This document shows positions 17,413 through 25,244 of a DNA stretch of 64,000 bases, one piece after another. The stretch is from an uncultured Eubacteriales bacterium (GTDB lineage: Bacteria > Bacillota > Clostridia > Christensenellales > Aristaeellaceae): assembly GCA_902790175.1 (NCBI GenBank), contig CADAQZ010000008.1:1-64000 (forward strand), read 5' to 3'. The notes below the pieces were generated by a model that did no database searches, was not told where the DNA came from, and saw only the letters and a program-made list of their open reading frames with translations. The position numbers and the translations under genes were made by a program. Each line of letters opens with the position of its first letter. The first letter of the stretch is position 1.

Positions 17413-17440
17413 TCATATTGTGACACAACTGCCGGAAAAT
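17413..17440 (+). promoter_or_regulatory. Possible sigma-E promoter of the spoIIIA operon
   Basis: TCATATT (17413-17419) fits the sigma-E -35 consensus, but CGGAAAAT (17433-17440), 13 bases on, matches the -10 (CATACAAT type) at only five of eight positions. The spoIIIA operon of B. subtilis is sigma-E dependent, which makes the weak match worth recording. Confidence 0.35.
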
Positions 17441-17541
17441 GTCAATTGAAACCAGAGCGTACTATGCAGGGAAAATTTGCCTTCCGTGGCATGGACGCGC
17501 CGCCTTCGCCATAGGATTATCAGGCGAGGGGAGGCGTCGCC

Positions 17542-18432
17542 ATGGGGACCCTGGACAGGCTCGCGGCGCTGCTGCCCGAAGAAGCCGCGCGCGGGATCAA
17601 CGCCCGCTTTGGAAAACTGACGCAAGTCGGCTTGCGCGCGAACCGTCCCGTCCAGCTCTCGTGGATCGGCGGGGAGGCGCTCGCGGGCGATGCGCTGGAC
17701 GCGAATAAGCTGCGCAGCGTCGTCACGGCGCTGATGGACTACAGCTTCTACGCCCGCGAGGCGGAACTGAGCCAGGGCTTTTTCACGATGAACGACGGCT
17801 GCCGCGTGGGCGTGTGCGGCCGATTCGCAAGGGACAAGGGCGAGTGGCGGCTGACCGACGTCGGCTCGGCCTGCGTGCGCGTCGCGCGTCCGGTGCCGGG
17901 CTGCGTCGACGCGATCATTGATAGAATCAACGCGGCGGACGGCCTTCGCTCCACGATCCTACTGTCCAGGCCCGGCATGGGCAAAACCACGCTGCTCAGG
18001 GACATCGCGCGCCAGCTTTCCGAAGCGGGCCGCCGCGTGGCCGTAGCGGACGAGCGCCACGAGCTCGCGGCCTGCGCATCGGGCGTCCCGACGCTGGACG
18101 TCGGCCCGCGCACGGACGTGATGGACGGCTGCCCGCGCACGCTGGCCATCCCGGCGCTGATCCGCTCGATGGCCCCGGAGGTGATCGTTGCGGACGAGAT
18201 CGGCGGCGCGGGTGACGCGCGGGCGCTGGCCGACGCCGCGCGGTGCGGCGCGACCGTGATCGCCTCGGCGCACGGGGAGAGCGTCGATATGGCGCTGGCA
18301 AGGCCCGCGCTCCGCGCGGCGATCGAGGGAGGGGCGATAAAGCAGGCCGTGTTACTGGGTCCTAGGCCTGGAGCAATCATGGAAGTGCGCGCGCTCGACG
18401 AAGGAGGGGATGCCCGGTGGAAATACGCGTAG
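17542..18432 (+). CDS. spoIIIAA: Stage III sporulation protein AA (engulfment channel ATPase)
   Basis: 296 residues. SpoIIIAA is a cytosolic secretion-type ATPase on the mother-cell side of the SpoIIIA-SpoIIQ channel. The Walker A motif is SRPGMGKTTLLRD (about 140-152), the Walker B-like region is APEVIVADEIGG, and the region FTMNDGCRVGVCGRF is typical of the family. GAGGGGAGG lies before ATG 17542. It overlaps spoIIIAB by 16 bases and heads an eight-gene operon in the standard order. Confidence 0.95.
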   Translation: MGTLDRLAALLPEEAARGINARFGKLTQVGLRANRPVQLSWIGGEALAGDALDANKLRSVVTALMDYSFYAREAELSQGFFTMNDGCRVGVCGRFARDKGEWRLTDVGSACVRVARPVPGCVDAIIDRINAADGLRSTILLSRPGMGKTTLLRDIARQLSEAGRRVAVADERHELAACASGVPTLDVGPRTDVMDGCPRTLAIPALIRSMAPEVIVADEIGGAGDARALADAARCGATVIASAHGESVDMALARPALRAAIEGGAIKQAVLLGPRPGAIMEVRALDEGGDARWKYA

Positions 18433-18923
18433 CCCTCGCGCTGTTCGTGGTGCTCTGCGGGGCGCTGGGCGGCAGGGCGCTCTCCGACGGCGCGAAGCGG
18501 CGCGCGGAGGCGCTTCGCTATTTAACGGAGGCGACGCGCCGCCTGCGCGTGCACATGACCAGCATGTTTGAGCCGGTGCCCGTTGCGCTGGAGCACGCCG
18601 GGTGCGAGCTGTTCTCGACGGTCGCGCAGGCCATGGAGGGTGGCGTCAGCGCCGAGGCCGCCTGGGAGCGCGTCCGGGACAGGGCGACGAAGCGCGGCGG
18701 CATCCTCGACAGCCTGACAGACGCGGACCGGGAGGCGCTCGACAGGATGTTCGCGGGCCTCGGCCAGACCGGACGCGAGGAGCAGGACCTGTTACTGTCG
18801 AGCGTCGCGGAGGCGCTGGAGATCCAGCATCGCTTGGCTCGCGAGAAGCTCAAAGAGAGCGACAAGCTGTACGGCACGCTTGGCCTTTTGATCGGGCTGA
18901 TGCTGGCGCTGATCGTGATATGA
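18417..18923 (+). CDS. spoIIIAB: Stage III sporulation protein AB
   Basis: 168 residues from GTG 18417 (AAGGAGGGG upstream). An amino-terminal hydrophobic segment (VALALFVVLCGALGG) and a carboxy-terminal one (LGLLIGLMLALIVI) flank a helical body. This is the architecture of SpoIIIAB, which resembles type II secretion GspF components. It works with SpoIIIAA in the mother-cell membrane facing the forespore. Confidence 0.92.
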   Translation: MEIRVALALFVVLCGALGGRALSDGAKRRAEALRYLTEATRRLRVHMTSMFEPVPVALEHAGCELFSTVAQAMEGGVSAEAAWERVRDRATKRGGILDSLTDADREALDRMFAGLGQTGREEQDLLLSSVAEALEIQHRLAREKLKESDKLYGTLGLLIGLMLALIVI

Positions 18924-18933
18924 GGGGTGCGAC

Positions 18934-19128
18934 ATGGAAGTGGATTTCATATTCCGCATCGCCGGGATCGGTGTGATCGTGACGGTGATCGCCCAGCTGC
19001 TCACGCGGGCGGGCCGGGACGACATCGCCATGCTGGCGACGCTCTCCGGGCTCTTGATCGTGCTTCTGATGGTGGTGAACCAGATCTCCGACTTCTTCGC
19101 CAGCGTCCGAAGCCTGTTTTCGCTGTGA
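18934..19128 (+). CDS. spoIIIAC: Stage III sporulation protein AC
   Basis: 64 residues, almost entirely two membrane helices (IFRIAGIGVIVTVIAQLL and IAMLATLSGLLIVLLMVVNQ) and a short tail ending SVRSLFSL, the normal size and layout of SpoIIIAC. It lies 10 bases after spoIIIAB. Confidence 0.93.
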   Translation: MEVDFIFRIAGIGVIVTVIAQLLTRAGRDDIAMLATLSGLLIVLLMVVNQISDFFASVRSLFSL

Positions 19129-19143
19129 TGGGGAGGGCGCGAC

Positions 19144-19527
19144 ATGATCCTGAAGGTGGCGGCGCTGTGCGTGGCGGTGGCGATGATCTGCTCCGCCATT
19201 CGCCTGCAGCGCCCGGAAATGGCAACGGCCCTGTCGCTGGCGGCGGGCCTGGCGGTGCTGACGCTGCTCTACGGCGAGATCCGGCAGGCCGGAAGCTGGC
19301 TGGACGTGTTCCGCGCGCTGATGGGCTCCGACGGCGATCTGACCGCGGCGATCCTCAAGGGCGCGGGCATCGCCGTCGTGGCGGAGCTGGGCGGGCAGCT
19401 CTGCGCGGACGCCGGCGAGACGGCGCTGGCGGGGCGCGTGGCGCTGGCTGCGCGGGTGGCGCTGCTCGGGCTGTGCGGGCCGATGCTTGCCCAGCTTTCG
19501 GACATGCTGCGCGGAGCGCTCTCCTGA
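19144..19527 (+). CDS. spoIIIAD: Stage III sporulation protein AD
   Basis: 127 residues with three to four membrane helices (VAALCVAVAMICSAIRL, ALSLAAGLAVLTLLYGEI, VALAARVALLGLCGPML). Related to SpoIIIAC and placed directly after it, as in other spore formers. The segment AAILKGAGIAVVAELGGQLC matches the family's conserved central helix. GGGAGG precedes the ATG. Confidence 0.93.
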   Translation: MILKVAALCVAVAMICSAIRLQRPEMATALSLAAGLAVLTLLYGEIRQAGSWLDVFRALMGSDGDLTAAILKGAGIAVVAELGGQLCADAGETALAGRVALAARVALLGLCGPMLAQLSDMLRGALS

Positions 19528-19538
19528 CGGCGCTGATT

Positions 19539-20603
19539 ATGCTGTTTTTGGCGTCCTGTGCCGCGTGCGCGCGGGCGAGCGCTTCTGTCATGGACATACC
19601 CGGGCTCGACACGCTTTCGGAACGATCCGTTGCGCTGGGCGGCGTGGACGTGCGTGCGCTCCTGGAAAAACTGATCACCGGAGACATTTCCGTGGAATCG
19701 ATGTCGGTCGCGGATTGGACGGGCCGATTCCTGGGCAAGCTGAGGACGGGGCTCACGCAAACGCTCGCCGCACTGGCCGCGCCCGCGCTCGTGGGACTTT
19801 TGCTGCGGGCGCTGCTGGGCACGTCGGAGGGCGGTGGGGCGGTGACGCTGCTGTGCCGACTCGGCTGCGCGGCGATTTTAATGGAGCGATTCGTCTATGG
19901 CCGTACGATTGCGGACGCGGCATTGAACGCCTCTGCGAACCTGGTGGACGCGGCGGCGCCGGTGCTGACTTCGGCGCTGGCGCTCGCGGGCTCCGGCGGC
20001 GCGGCGATCCTGACGCCGTCGGCGACGCTGTGCGCGAAGCTGATCACGGACGCGCTGCGCGGCATAGGGCTTCCGCTGTGCGGGGTCGCGGCAGCAGTAG
20101 CTGCGTGCGCGGACCTGTCCGAGCCATTCCGGCTGAACCGGCTGTTCGCGCTGATCAAACGCGGCGTAGTTTGGGGCGTGCGACTTATGATGGCGGGATT
20201 TGTCGCGCTTCTGACGATCCAGGGGCTGCTGGTTGGCGGGCAGGACGTCGCCGTGTCACAGGTCATGCGCCGCGTGATCCGCACGGCGCTGCCGTTCGTC
20301 GGCGGGGAGATCTCGGATTCCGCAGGCGCGCTGCTCGGCAGCGCGCTGGCCGTGCGCCGGGCGATCGGCGCAGCGGGGCTCATCGCGGCGGTAAGCGTGT
20401 GCGCCGTGCCGATCGTGCGCCTGGCGCTGGGCATGCTGTCGCTTAAGCTGGCCGCCGCCGTGCTGGAGCCGCTCTGCGACCCCGGTGTCGCACGCGTGAC
20501 GGGCCGCTTTGCCGACGTCGCGTCGATGCTGCTGGCGTTGTGCACGGGCGCGGCGACGCTGTCCGCGCTGTGTCTGGGCGCGTCTCTGGCGCTGATAAGA
20601 TGA
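19539..20603 (+). CDS. spoIIIAE: Stage III sporulation protein AE
   Basis: 354 residues from ATG 19539, the only standard start after the spoIIIAD stop. The frame stays open far upstream through spoIIIAC and AD, but that part is a shadow. An amino-terminal export segment (MLFLASCAACARA) precedes a soluble part, then about seven membrane helices. Family landmarks include SGGAAILTPSATLCAKLITD, LIKRGVVWGVRLMMAGFVAL and RTALPFVGGEISDSAGALLG. SpoIIIAE is the large polytopic membrane part of the mother cell-forespore channel. Confidence 0.93.
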   Translation: MLFLASCAACARASASVMDIPGLDTLSERSVALGGVDVRALLEKLITGDISVESMSVADWTGRFLGKLRTGLTQTLAALAAPALVGLLLRALLGTSEGGGAVTLLCRLGCAAILMERFVYGRTIADAALNASANLVDAAAPVLTSALALAGSGGAAILTPSATLCAKLITDALRGIGLPLCGVAAAVAACADLSEPFRLNRLFALIKRGVVWGVRLMMAGFVALLTIQGLLVGGQDVAVSQVMRRVIRTALPFVGGEISDSAGALLGSALAVRRAIGAAGLIAAVSVCAVPIVRLALGMLSLKLAAAVLEPLCDPGVARVTGRFADVASMLLALCTGAATLSALCLGASLALIR

Positions 20604-20615
20604 GGAGGCAATCTC

Positions 20616-20792
20616 ATGACCGTTGAGAACCTGTATGACGCCGCACGAAGCCTGTTCGCGATCAGCGCCATGGCGGCGGGCATGGACCTGCTCGTTCAGA
20701 AGGGGCGCTTGGCGTCGGCCTTTCGCGCGCTGTGCGCGCTGGCGGTGGCGGTGCGAGCGCTGCGGCTCGTCGCGCGGCTGCTCGGCGGATAA
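20616..20792 (+). CDS. spoIIIAF: Very short SpoIIIAF-like membrane protein
   Basis: 58 residues in the slot between spoIIIAE and spoIIIAG where spoIIIAF belongs. GAGGAGG lies before ATG 20616. It consists of an amphipathic start (TVENLYDAARSLFAISAMAA), then LLVQKGRLASAFRALCALAV and a Leu/Ala/Val-rich end. The layout matches the amino-terminal membrane anchor of normal SpoIIIAF (about 200 residues), whose soluble domain is absent. No sequence resembling that domain follows in any frame before spoIIIAG. Assignment rests on position and the anchor pattern, so it could also be a replacement protein. Confidence 0.65.
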   Translation: MTVENLYDAARSLFAISAMAAGMDLLVQKGRLASAFRALCALAVAVRALRLVARLLGG

Positions 20793-20825
20793 CTTCAATT
20801 GAAAGAAACCGAGGAACGAACAGCC

Positions 20826-21194
20826 ATGCCGAAAGGTCTGTGGGATCGCATGCGGGGCGCGCGGGGCATCGAACTGCTGGTCGCGCTGGCGGTGGCGGCG
20901 CTGATCGCGCTGGCGCTGCTCCACGGCGTCGGCGGGCGGAATACTCCCGAAAAGACGGAGCTGGAGGCGCGGCTGGAGCGCATCCTCTCCGGCATCGACG
21001 GCGCGGGGGAGGTGCGGGCCATGGTGACGCAGGACTGCGAGGGCAACGTCACCGGCGCGCTGATCGTCGCCAACGACCTGGAGGACGTCTCAGCTTACCT
21101 GAGCCTGCAGAGCGCCGTGACGACGCTTTTGGAGGTGGATCTATCAAAGGTGGAGATCGTTGGCAGGGGAGGACGCTTTGGAGGCTGGCAATGA
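20826..21194 (+). CDS. spoIIIAG: Stage III sporulation protein AG
   Basis: 122 residues from ATG 20826; a TTG at 20799 is a less likely start. One membrane helix (GIELLVALAVAALIALALLH, about 16-35) is followed by the ring-forming domain: LEARLERILSGIDGAGEVRA, MVTQDCEGNVTGALIVAND, AVTTLLEVDLSKVEIVGRG. SpoIIIAG forms the large ring of the feeding-tube channel in the space between mother cell and forespore. It is shorter than the B. subtilis protein in the linker. It overlaps spoIIIAH by four bases. Confidence 0.9.
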   Translation: MPKGLWDRMRGARGIELLVALAVAALIALALLHGVGGRNTPEKTELEARLERILSGIDGAGEVRAMVTQDCEGNVTGALIVANDLEDVSAYLSLQSAVTTLLEVDLSKVEIVGRGGRFGGWQ

Positions 21195-21679
21195 AGAAGG
21201 TAGTGAAGTGGGCGGCGCTCGCTGCGGCGCTGATCGCGCTGCTGGCGGCGGACGCCCTGATCGCGCGCGCATGGACGCTGAAGAATCTGTCAAGGGACGC
21301 GGAGGCGGCCGCACCGGCTTCGCTTTCGGCCGTCGACCCGCTCGACCAGTTTCGGCTGGAGCGCGATCAGCTGCGCGCGCGGCAGGTCGCGCAGCTCAAC
21401 GACATCATCTACTCCGACAAGAGCAACGCGCAGACCGTTGCCAGGGCGCAGGCCCAGCTGCTTGACCTGATGGAACGGCAGGAGGCGGAAGTTACGCTGG
21501 AGGGGCTCTTGCAGGGGCGCGGCTTCGAGGGCGCGCTCGTGAGCGTGGGGGAGCGCTCGGCGAACGTCCTTTTGCGCCGGGAGGCCGTCACGCAGCGCGA
21601 ATCCGCGGTCATTTTGGAACTTGTGATGCGCCAGACGGGCCTGACGGGCGGAAATGTGAAAATCATTCCGGTAAAATAA
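21191..21679 (+). CDS. spoIIIAH: Stage III sporulation protein AH
   Basis: 162 residues. One amino-terminal membrane helix (WAALAAALIALLAADALIA) precedes a coiled, charged segment (LDQFRLERDQLRARQVAQLN) and a carboxy-terminal domain of the ring-building YscJ/FliF-like fold (GALVSVGERSANVLLRREAV to GGNVKIIPVK). SpoIIIAH binds SpoIIQ of the forespore to complete the channel. GGAGG precedes the ATG, which overlaps the spoIIIAG stop. It is the last gene of the operon; a new promoter begins 11 bases on. Confidence 0.93.
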   Translation: MKKVVKWAALAAALIALLAADALIARAWTLKNLSRDAEAAAPASLSAVDPLDQFRLERDQLRARQVAQLNDIIYSDKSNAQTVARAQAQLLDLMERQEAEVTLEGLLQGRGFEGALVSVGERSANVLLRREAVTQRESAVILELVMRQTGLTGGNVKIIPVK

Positions 21680-21689
21680 CGGAAAGTGT

Positions 21690-21718
21690 TTGCGCAATCG
21701 CGTCTTTTCTGCTATAAT
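21690..21718 (+). promoter_or_regulatory. Sigma-A promoter of the Asp23-amaP-nusB transcript
   Basis: TTGCGC (21690-21695), 17-base spacer, TATAAT (21713-21718), 27 bases before the ATG. It separates the vegetative genes from the sporulation operon. Confidence 0.75.
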
Positions 21719-21744
21719 AGATTTTGTATAAGGAGGTATGCACC

Positions 21745-22395
21745 ATGAGCGAGAACAATCGTTCCGATGTGAAGCTGAACGAGAACCCCAACGGCACGGT
21801 TTCCTTCGCCACGGAAGTGGTGGCCACGATCGCGGGTCTCGCGGCGACCGAAGTGGATGGCGTCGCCAGCATGATCTCGCCCTCCGCCGGGCTTGCCGAT
21901 ATGTTTTCCCGCAAGAGCAACCGCAACCTCACCAAGGGCGTGCGCATAGACCTGGAGGACAACCGCGTTTCCGTGGACATCACGATCACCGTGGACTACG
22001 GCTCTCCCGTGCCGGACGTGGCGCGCAACATCCAGGAGAACGTCAAGAAGGCCATCGAGACGATGAGCGGTCTGGACGTGCGCAACGTGGACGTGCATGT
22101 GACCGGCATCAGCTTTGAGCGCGAGCAGCGCGCCAACGCCGAGCTGGACGAGCAGCACCGCCGCATGCTGGAGGAGACGGAGGAGGCCGAGGCCGAGTCT
22201 GCCGCCGGAAGCGGGGACGACACCGTGATCGAGGTCAAAGAGGTCGTGACCGACGACGAGCCCTCCGTCGATGGGGAAGACGAGGATGCGCTCGAAGACC
22301 TGGACGACGAGGACCTGGACGACCTCGACGATGAGGACGAGGAAGAGGAAGAAGAGGACGAAGACCTGGACGAGGCCGACTACGCCCGGGGCTGA
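21745..22395 (+). CDS. Asp23/Gls24 family envelope stress protein
   Basis: 216 residues; ATG 21745 follows AGGAGG at 21731-21736. The Asp23 domain spans about 10-135: GTVSFATEVVATIAGLAATE (conserved start of the fold), VDGVASMI, VDITITVDYG, and NVDVHVTGISFE. The last 80 residues are a highly acidic tail made of Glu and Asp runs (DDLDDEDEEEEEEDEDLDEA). Proteins of this family sit under the membrane bound to AmaP and are linked to cell-envelope stress. AmaP is encoded next. The homologue at this place in B. subtilis is yqhY. Confidence 0.9.
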   Translation: MSENNRSDVKLNENPNGTVSFATEVVATIAGLAATEVDGVASMISPSAGLADMFSRKSNRNLTKGVRIDLEDNRVSVDITITVDYGSPVPDVARNIQENVKKAIETMSGLDVRNVDVHVTGISFEREQRANAELDEQHRRMLEETEEAEAESAAGSGDDTVIEVKEVVTDDEPSVDGEDEDALEDLDDEDLDDLDDEDEEEEEEDEDLDEADYARG

Positions 22396-22431
22396 TCCAC
22401 ATAAGATTTCCAACGGGAAATGGTGATTGAT

Positions 22432-23055
22432 ATGAAATTGAGCGTTGGCAAGCGAATATTGATGTTCGTGCACTGGCTGGTCTCCCTGCTGTTCGTCGCG
22501 GCCTTCGCCGTGTACGTGATCGCGCCCAACTGCGTGATGCAGTACTACAACCGCCTCGTGGACGCCGTGGGCATGACGTACGTCAAGGTGATCGGCATCG
22601 CGATCCTCGCGGTCTACGCCGCGCTGGCGATCGCACAGGTCATCCTGATCTTCAAGCGCAAGAAGCGCTCGGAGCGCGGATTCATCACCGTGGATTCCAG
22701 CGACAGCGGCAGGGTGCGCATCGCGATCTCCGCCATCGAGCAGATGGTGCGCCAGTCCGTGGGCGCCATCGACGGCCTGACGGACATGAAGATCGGCATC
22801 GAAAACCTGGACGATGCCATCGGCATCCGTGTGAAGGCCTCCATCGTGAACGGAAGCCACGTGCCCACGATCACGATGAATATGCAGCGGGCCATTCGCC
22901 AGTTCGTGGAGACGAATTGCGGCGTGGCCGTGCGCGAGGTGTCCATCAGCATCAACGCCGTCACCGGCCAGGGCGAGGCCCCGAAGCGCCTGCGCCGCAA
23001 GAAGGGACAGGAGCCGCTCCGAGGCGAAGGCCGAAGAAGCGCCCGAGCGCTATGA
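22432..23055 (+). CDS. amaP: Alkaline shock response membrane anchor protein AmaP (C-terminal frameshift)
   Basis: Start at ATG 22432 with GGTGAT upstream; ATG 22420 is possible. Two membrane helices (MFVHWLVSLLFVAAFAVYVI and VIGIAILAVYAALAIAQVIL) precede a reduced Asp23-like domain (RIAISAIEQMVRQSVGAI, IRVKASIVNGSHVPTITMN, VREVSISINAVTG). AmaP anchors Asp23 to the membrane. After KRLRRKKG (about 23000) this frame turns into an Arg-rich sequence ending at 23055. The adjacent frame instead carries a natural-looking acidic Pro/Glu tail to 23281. One base less in the GGG at 23004-23006 would fuse them. Confidence 0.85.
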   Translation: MKLSVGKRILMFVHWLVSLLFVAAFAVYVIAPNCVMQYYNRLVDAVGMTYVKVIGIAILAVYAALAIAQVILIFKRKKRSERGFITVDSSDSGRVRIAISAIEQMVRQSVGAIDGLTDMKIGIENLDDAIGIRVKASIVNGSHVPTITMNMQRAIRQFVETNCGVAVREVSISINAVTGQGEAPKRLRRKKGQEPLRGEGRRSARAL

Positions 23056-23281
23056 GGCCCCCGAGCCGAAGCCGGCCGTGTTCGTCGCGACCGAAGTCAA
23101 GCCCGAGCCAGAACCGGAGCCTGAGCCGATCGAGGAGAGTGCGCCGGCCTTTGACCTGGACGCGCCCTATGAGTCCCAGTTTGCCAAGGATCTGGCCGCA
23201 ATGAAGGCCGCCGAGGCCTCCCGGGCCGAAGATGGCGACTCCGCCTACGAGGACGAGGCGCTTGACGAGGATGAGATCTGA
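23006..23281 (+). pseudogene. Displaced C-terminal tail of AmaP
   Basis: 91 codons in the +1 frame relative to amaP: DRSRSEAKAEEAPERYEAPE, a Glu-Pro run, then acidic residues to LDEDEI. The Ala/Glu/Pro composition fits a cytoplasmic tail, whereas the official amaP frame here encodes Arg-rich sequence typical of wrong-frame reading of GC-rich DNA. It has no ribosome-binding site, so it is not a separate gene. Confidence 0.6.
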
Positions 23282-23365
23282 GGGCACAGCATAGCAAGTC
23301 ATTCCTATTGCGGCGGCGTGGTCATCGCGCCACCGCAATACTTGCGTTTATTTCAAGGATGAAAG

Positions 23366-23797
23366 TTGGTTGAGCGAATGGATAGAACGATGGCCCGCGC
23401 GCAGGCGATGAAGCTGATCTACGAATGGGAGATGGGCGGCGACGGCGGTGAAGAGACCCGCCTGAACCTGCTGGAGGTCAAGCCCGACGAGCGCGAGGCG
23501 GACTTCATGAACCGCATGGCCTCCGGCGCGATCGAGAACGCCGATGCGATCGACGCGCGTCTTTCGCCGTTCTTGCGCGGCTGGACGATCGAGCGCCTCA
23601 CGCGCGTCGACCTCGCGATCCTGCGCCTGGCGGTGTACGAATTGACGCTGGGCGAGACCCCGGCGGGCGTCGTCATCAACGAGGCCGTGGAGTTGGCGAA
23701 CCAGTACTCCACCGACAAGGCTGGCGCGTTCGTCAACGGCGTGCTGGGCAACCTGGCCCGCGCCATGGAGGATGCGCGCGAGGGCGGGGAGGCTTAG
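23366..23797 (+). CDS. nusB: Transcription antitermination factor NusB
   Basis: 143 residues from TTG 23366 (AAGGA six bases upstream); ATG 23378 is the alternative. All-helical NusB fold: MARAQAMKLIYEWEM, then the conserved carboxy half RVDLAILRLAVYELTLGET, VVINEAVELANQYSTDKAGA, FVNGVLGNLAR. NusB with NusE (S10) assembles on boxA to keep RNA polymerase processive on rRNA operons. It stands where nusB does in the B. subtilis order (yqhY-nusB-xseA). Confidence 0.93.
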   Translation: MVERMDRTMARAQAMKLIYEWEMGGDGGEETRLNLLEVKPDEREADFMNRMASGAIENADAIDARLSPFLRGWTIERLTRVDLAILRLAVYELTLGETPAGVVINEAVELANQYSTDKAGAFVNGVLGNLARAMEDAREGGEA

Positions 23798-23799
23798 CT

Positions 23800-25026
23800 G
23801 TGTGGCAGCCGGACAACGCGCCGCTGAGCGTGTCGGAGCTGAATGAGTACGCGCGAAAGCTGCTGGCCACAGACCCGCTGCTGCGCGGGCTGGAGGTCAC
23901 CGGCGAGATCTCTGGCTACAAGCACCACTACAGCGGCCACCGCTACTTCTCGTTGAAGGACGAGGCAGCGCGGGTGCAGTGCGTGATGTTTCGCCAGAGC
24001 GCCGTCGGCCTCGACTTCGAGCCCGCGGACGGCATGCGCGTGACGGTGCGCGCATCGGCGTCGATCTTCCCGCGCGACGGCAGCTTCCAGCTCTACGTGA
24101 ACGGCATGAAGAAGGCTGGGCAGGGCGATCTGTACGCCCGGTTTGAGAAGCTGAAGCAGAAGCTGCTCGCGGAGGGGCTTTTTGACCCGGCCCGAAAGCG
24201 CGATATTCCGCAGATGCCGCGCGTGATCGGCATCGCTACCTCGCAGACCGGCGCGGCCATCCGCGACATCATCCAGGTGGCGCGGCGGCGCAACCCGAAC
24301 GTGGGCATACTGATCGCCCCCTGCGCGGTGCAGGGTCAGGGCGCGGCGCAGGAGATCGTCCGCGCCATCGAGCATCTGAACACAAACGGCGAGAGCGACG
24401 TGATTCTTGTCGGCCGCGGCGGCGGCTCCATCGAGGACCTGTGGGCCTTCAATGAAGAGATCGTGGCCCGCGCCATCGCCGCGTCGCGCATCCCGGTGAT
24501 CAGCTGCGTGGGGCACGAGGTCGACTTCACCATCGCAGACTTCGTCGCGGACCTGCGCGCCCCGACGCCTTCCGCCGCCGCCGAGCTGGCGGTGCCGGAG
24601 CTCGCAGCGCTGAAGGGCGATTTGAACGCCGTGCTCAGACGACTGGCCGGGGCGCTGCAGGGCGGCCAGCGCGTGCGGCGCTTGCAGCTGGAAAAACTGA
24701 CGCAGTCGGCGGCGCTGGCGCGGCCCGCGCAGGTCATCACCGGGCCCCGGCGCGTGCCGCTGGACCTCTTGTCGCGGCGCATGAGCGCCGCCATACCGCA
24801 GGTGATCGCCCGCCAGAGAAGCCGCCTGGAGGCTCTCGGCGCGTCGCTGCGAGCGCTGAATCCCGACGCAGTGCTGGAGCGCGGCTACGCCATCGTGCGC
24901 CAGAACGACAGGATCGTCGATCGCGCCGCGGCGCTGGACGCCGACGCCGCGCTGTGCATCCGCTTCGCGGACGGCGAGGCGCGCGCGACGGTCGACGACA
25001 TCCCCACGAGGAAAGAAGAAGCATGA
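23800..25026 (+). CDS. xseA: Exodeoxyribonuclease VII large subunit
   Basis: 408 residues from GTG 23800, preceded by GGGGAGG, two bases after the nusB stop. An amino-terminal OB-fold (LEVTGEISGYKHHYSGHRYF, 25-100) binds DNA. The catalytic core follows (IGIATSQTGAAIRDIIQVAR, ILVGRGGGSIEDLWAFNEE, PVISCVGHEVDFTIADFVAD, RAPTPSAAAELAVP), then helical coils and a carboxy-terminal segment (LNPDAVLERGYAIV). With XseB it degrades single-stranded DNA. The amino-terminal and core motifs are intact. Confidence 0.95.
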   Translation: MWQPDNAPLSVSELNEYARKLLATDPLLRGLEVTGEISGYKHHYSGHRYFSLKDEAARVQCVMFRQSAVGLDFEPADGMRVTVRASASIFPRDGSFQLYVNGMKKAGQGDLYARFEKLKQKLLAEGLFDPARKRDIPQMPRVIGIATSQTGAAIRDIIQVARRRNPNVGILIAPCAVQGQGAAQEIVRAIEHLNTNGESDVILVGRGGGSIEDLWAFNEEIVARAIAASRIPVISCVGHEVDFTIADFVADLRAPTPSAAAELAVPELAALKGDLNAVLRRLAGALQGGQRVRRLQLEKLTQSAALARPAQVITGPRRVPLDLLSRRMSAAIPQVIARQRSRLEALGASLRALNPDAVLERGYAIVRQNDRIVDRAAALDADAALCIRFADGEARATVDDIPTRKEEA

Positions 25027-25244
25027 AGAAGAAGATCACGTTTGAAGCGGGCATGCAGGAGCTGGAGGAGCTCGTACAGGCGCTGGAGTCCGGGCAATTG
25101 CCGCTGGAGGACAGCTTCAAGACCTACGAGCGCGCCGTCGCCCTGCGGGACAGCCTGAACGCGCTGCTGGACGAGAGCGATAAACGCATCCGCATGCTCA
25201 CCGAGGCGGGTGAGGCGGAGCTCCCCGCGAAGGAGGAAGCATGA
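25023..25244 (+). CDS. xseB: Exodeoxyribonuclease VII small subunit
   Basis: 73 residues, all helical: FEAGMQELEELVQALESGQL, then PLEDSFKTYERAVALRDSLN, the standard XseB signature. Several copies bind one XseA to form the nuclease. The ATG overlaps the xseA stop (ATGA), and its own stop overlaps the ispA start, so subunit ratios are tied by translational coupling. Confidence 0.94.
   Translation: MKKKITFEAGMQELEELVQALESGQLPLEDSFKTYERAVALRDSLNALLDESDKRIRMLTEAGEAELPAKEEA

Noticed and set aside
18927..19538. Upstream extension of spoIIIAE across spoIIIAC and spoIIIAD
   Set aside because: Those two genes are certain, and the extension reads Arg/Gly/His-rich sequence; the export segment of SpoIIIAE begins at 19539.
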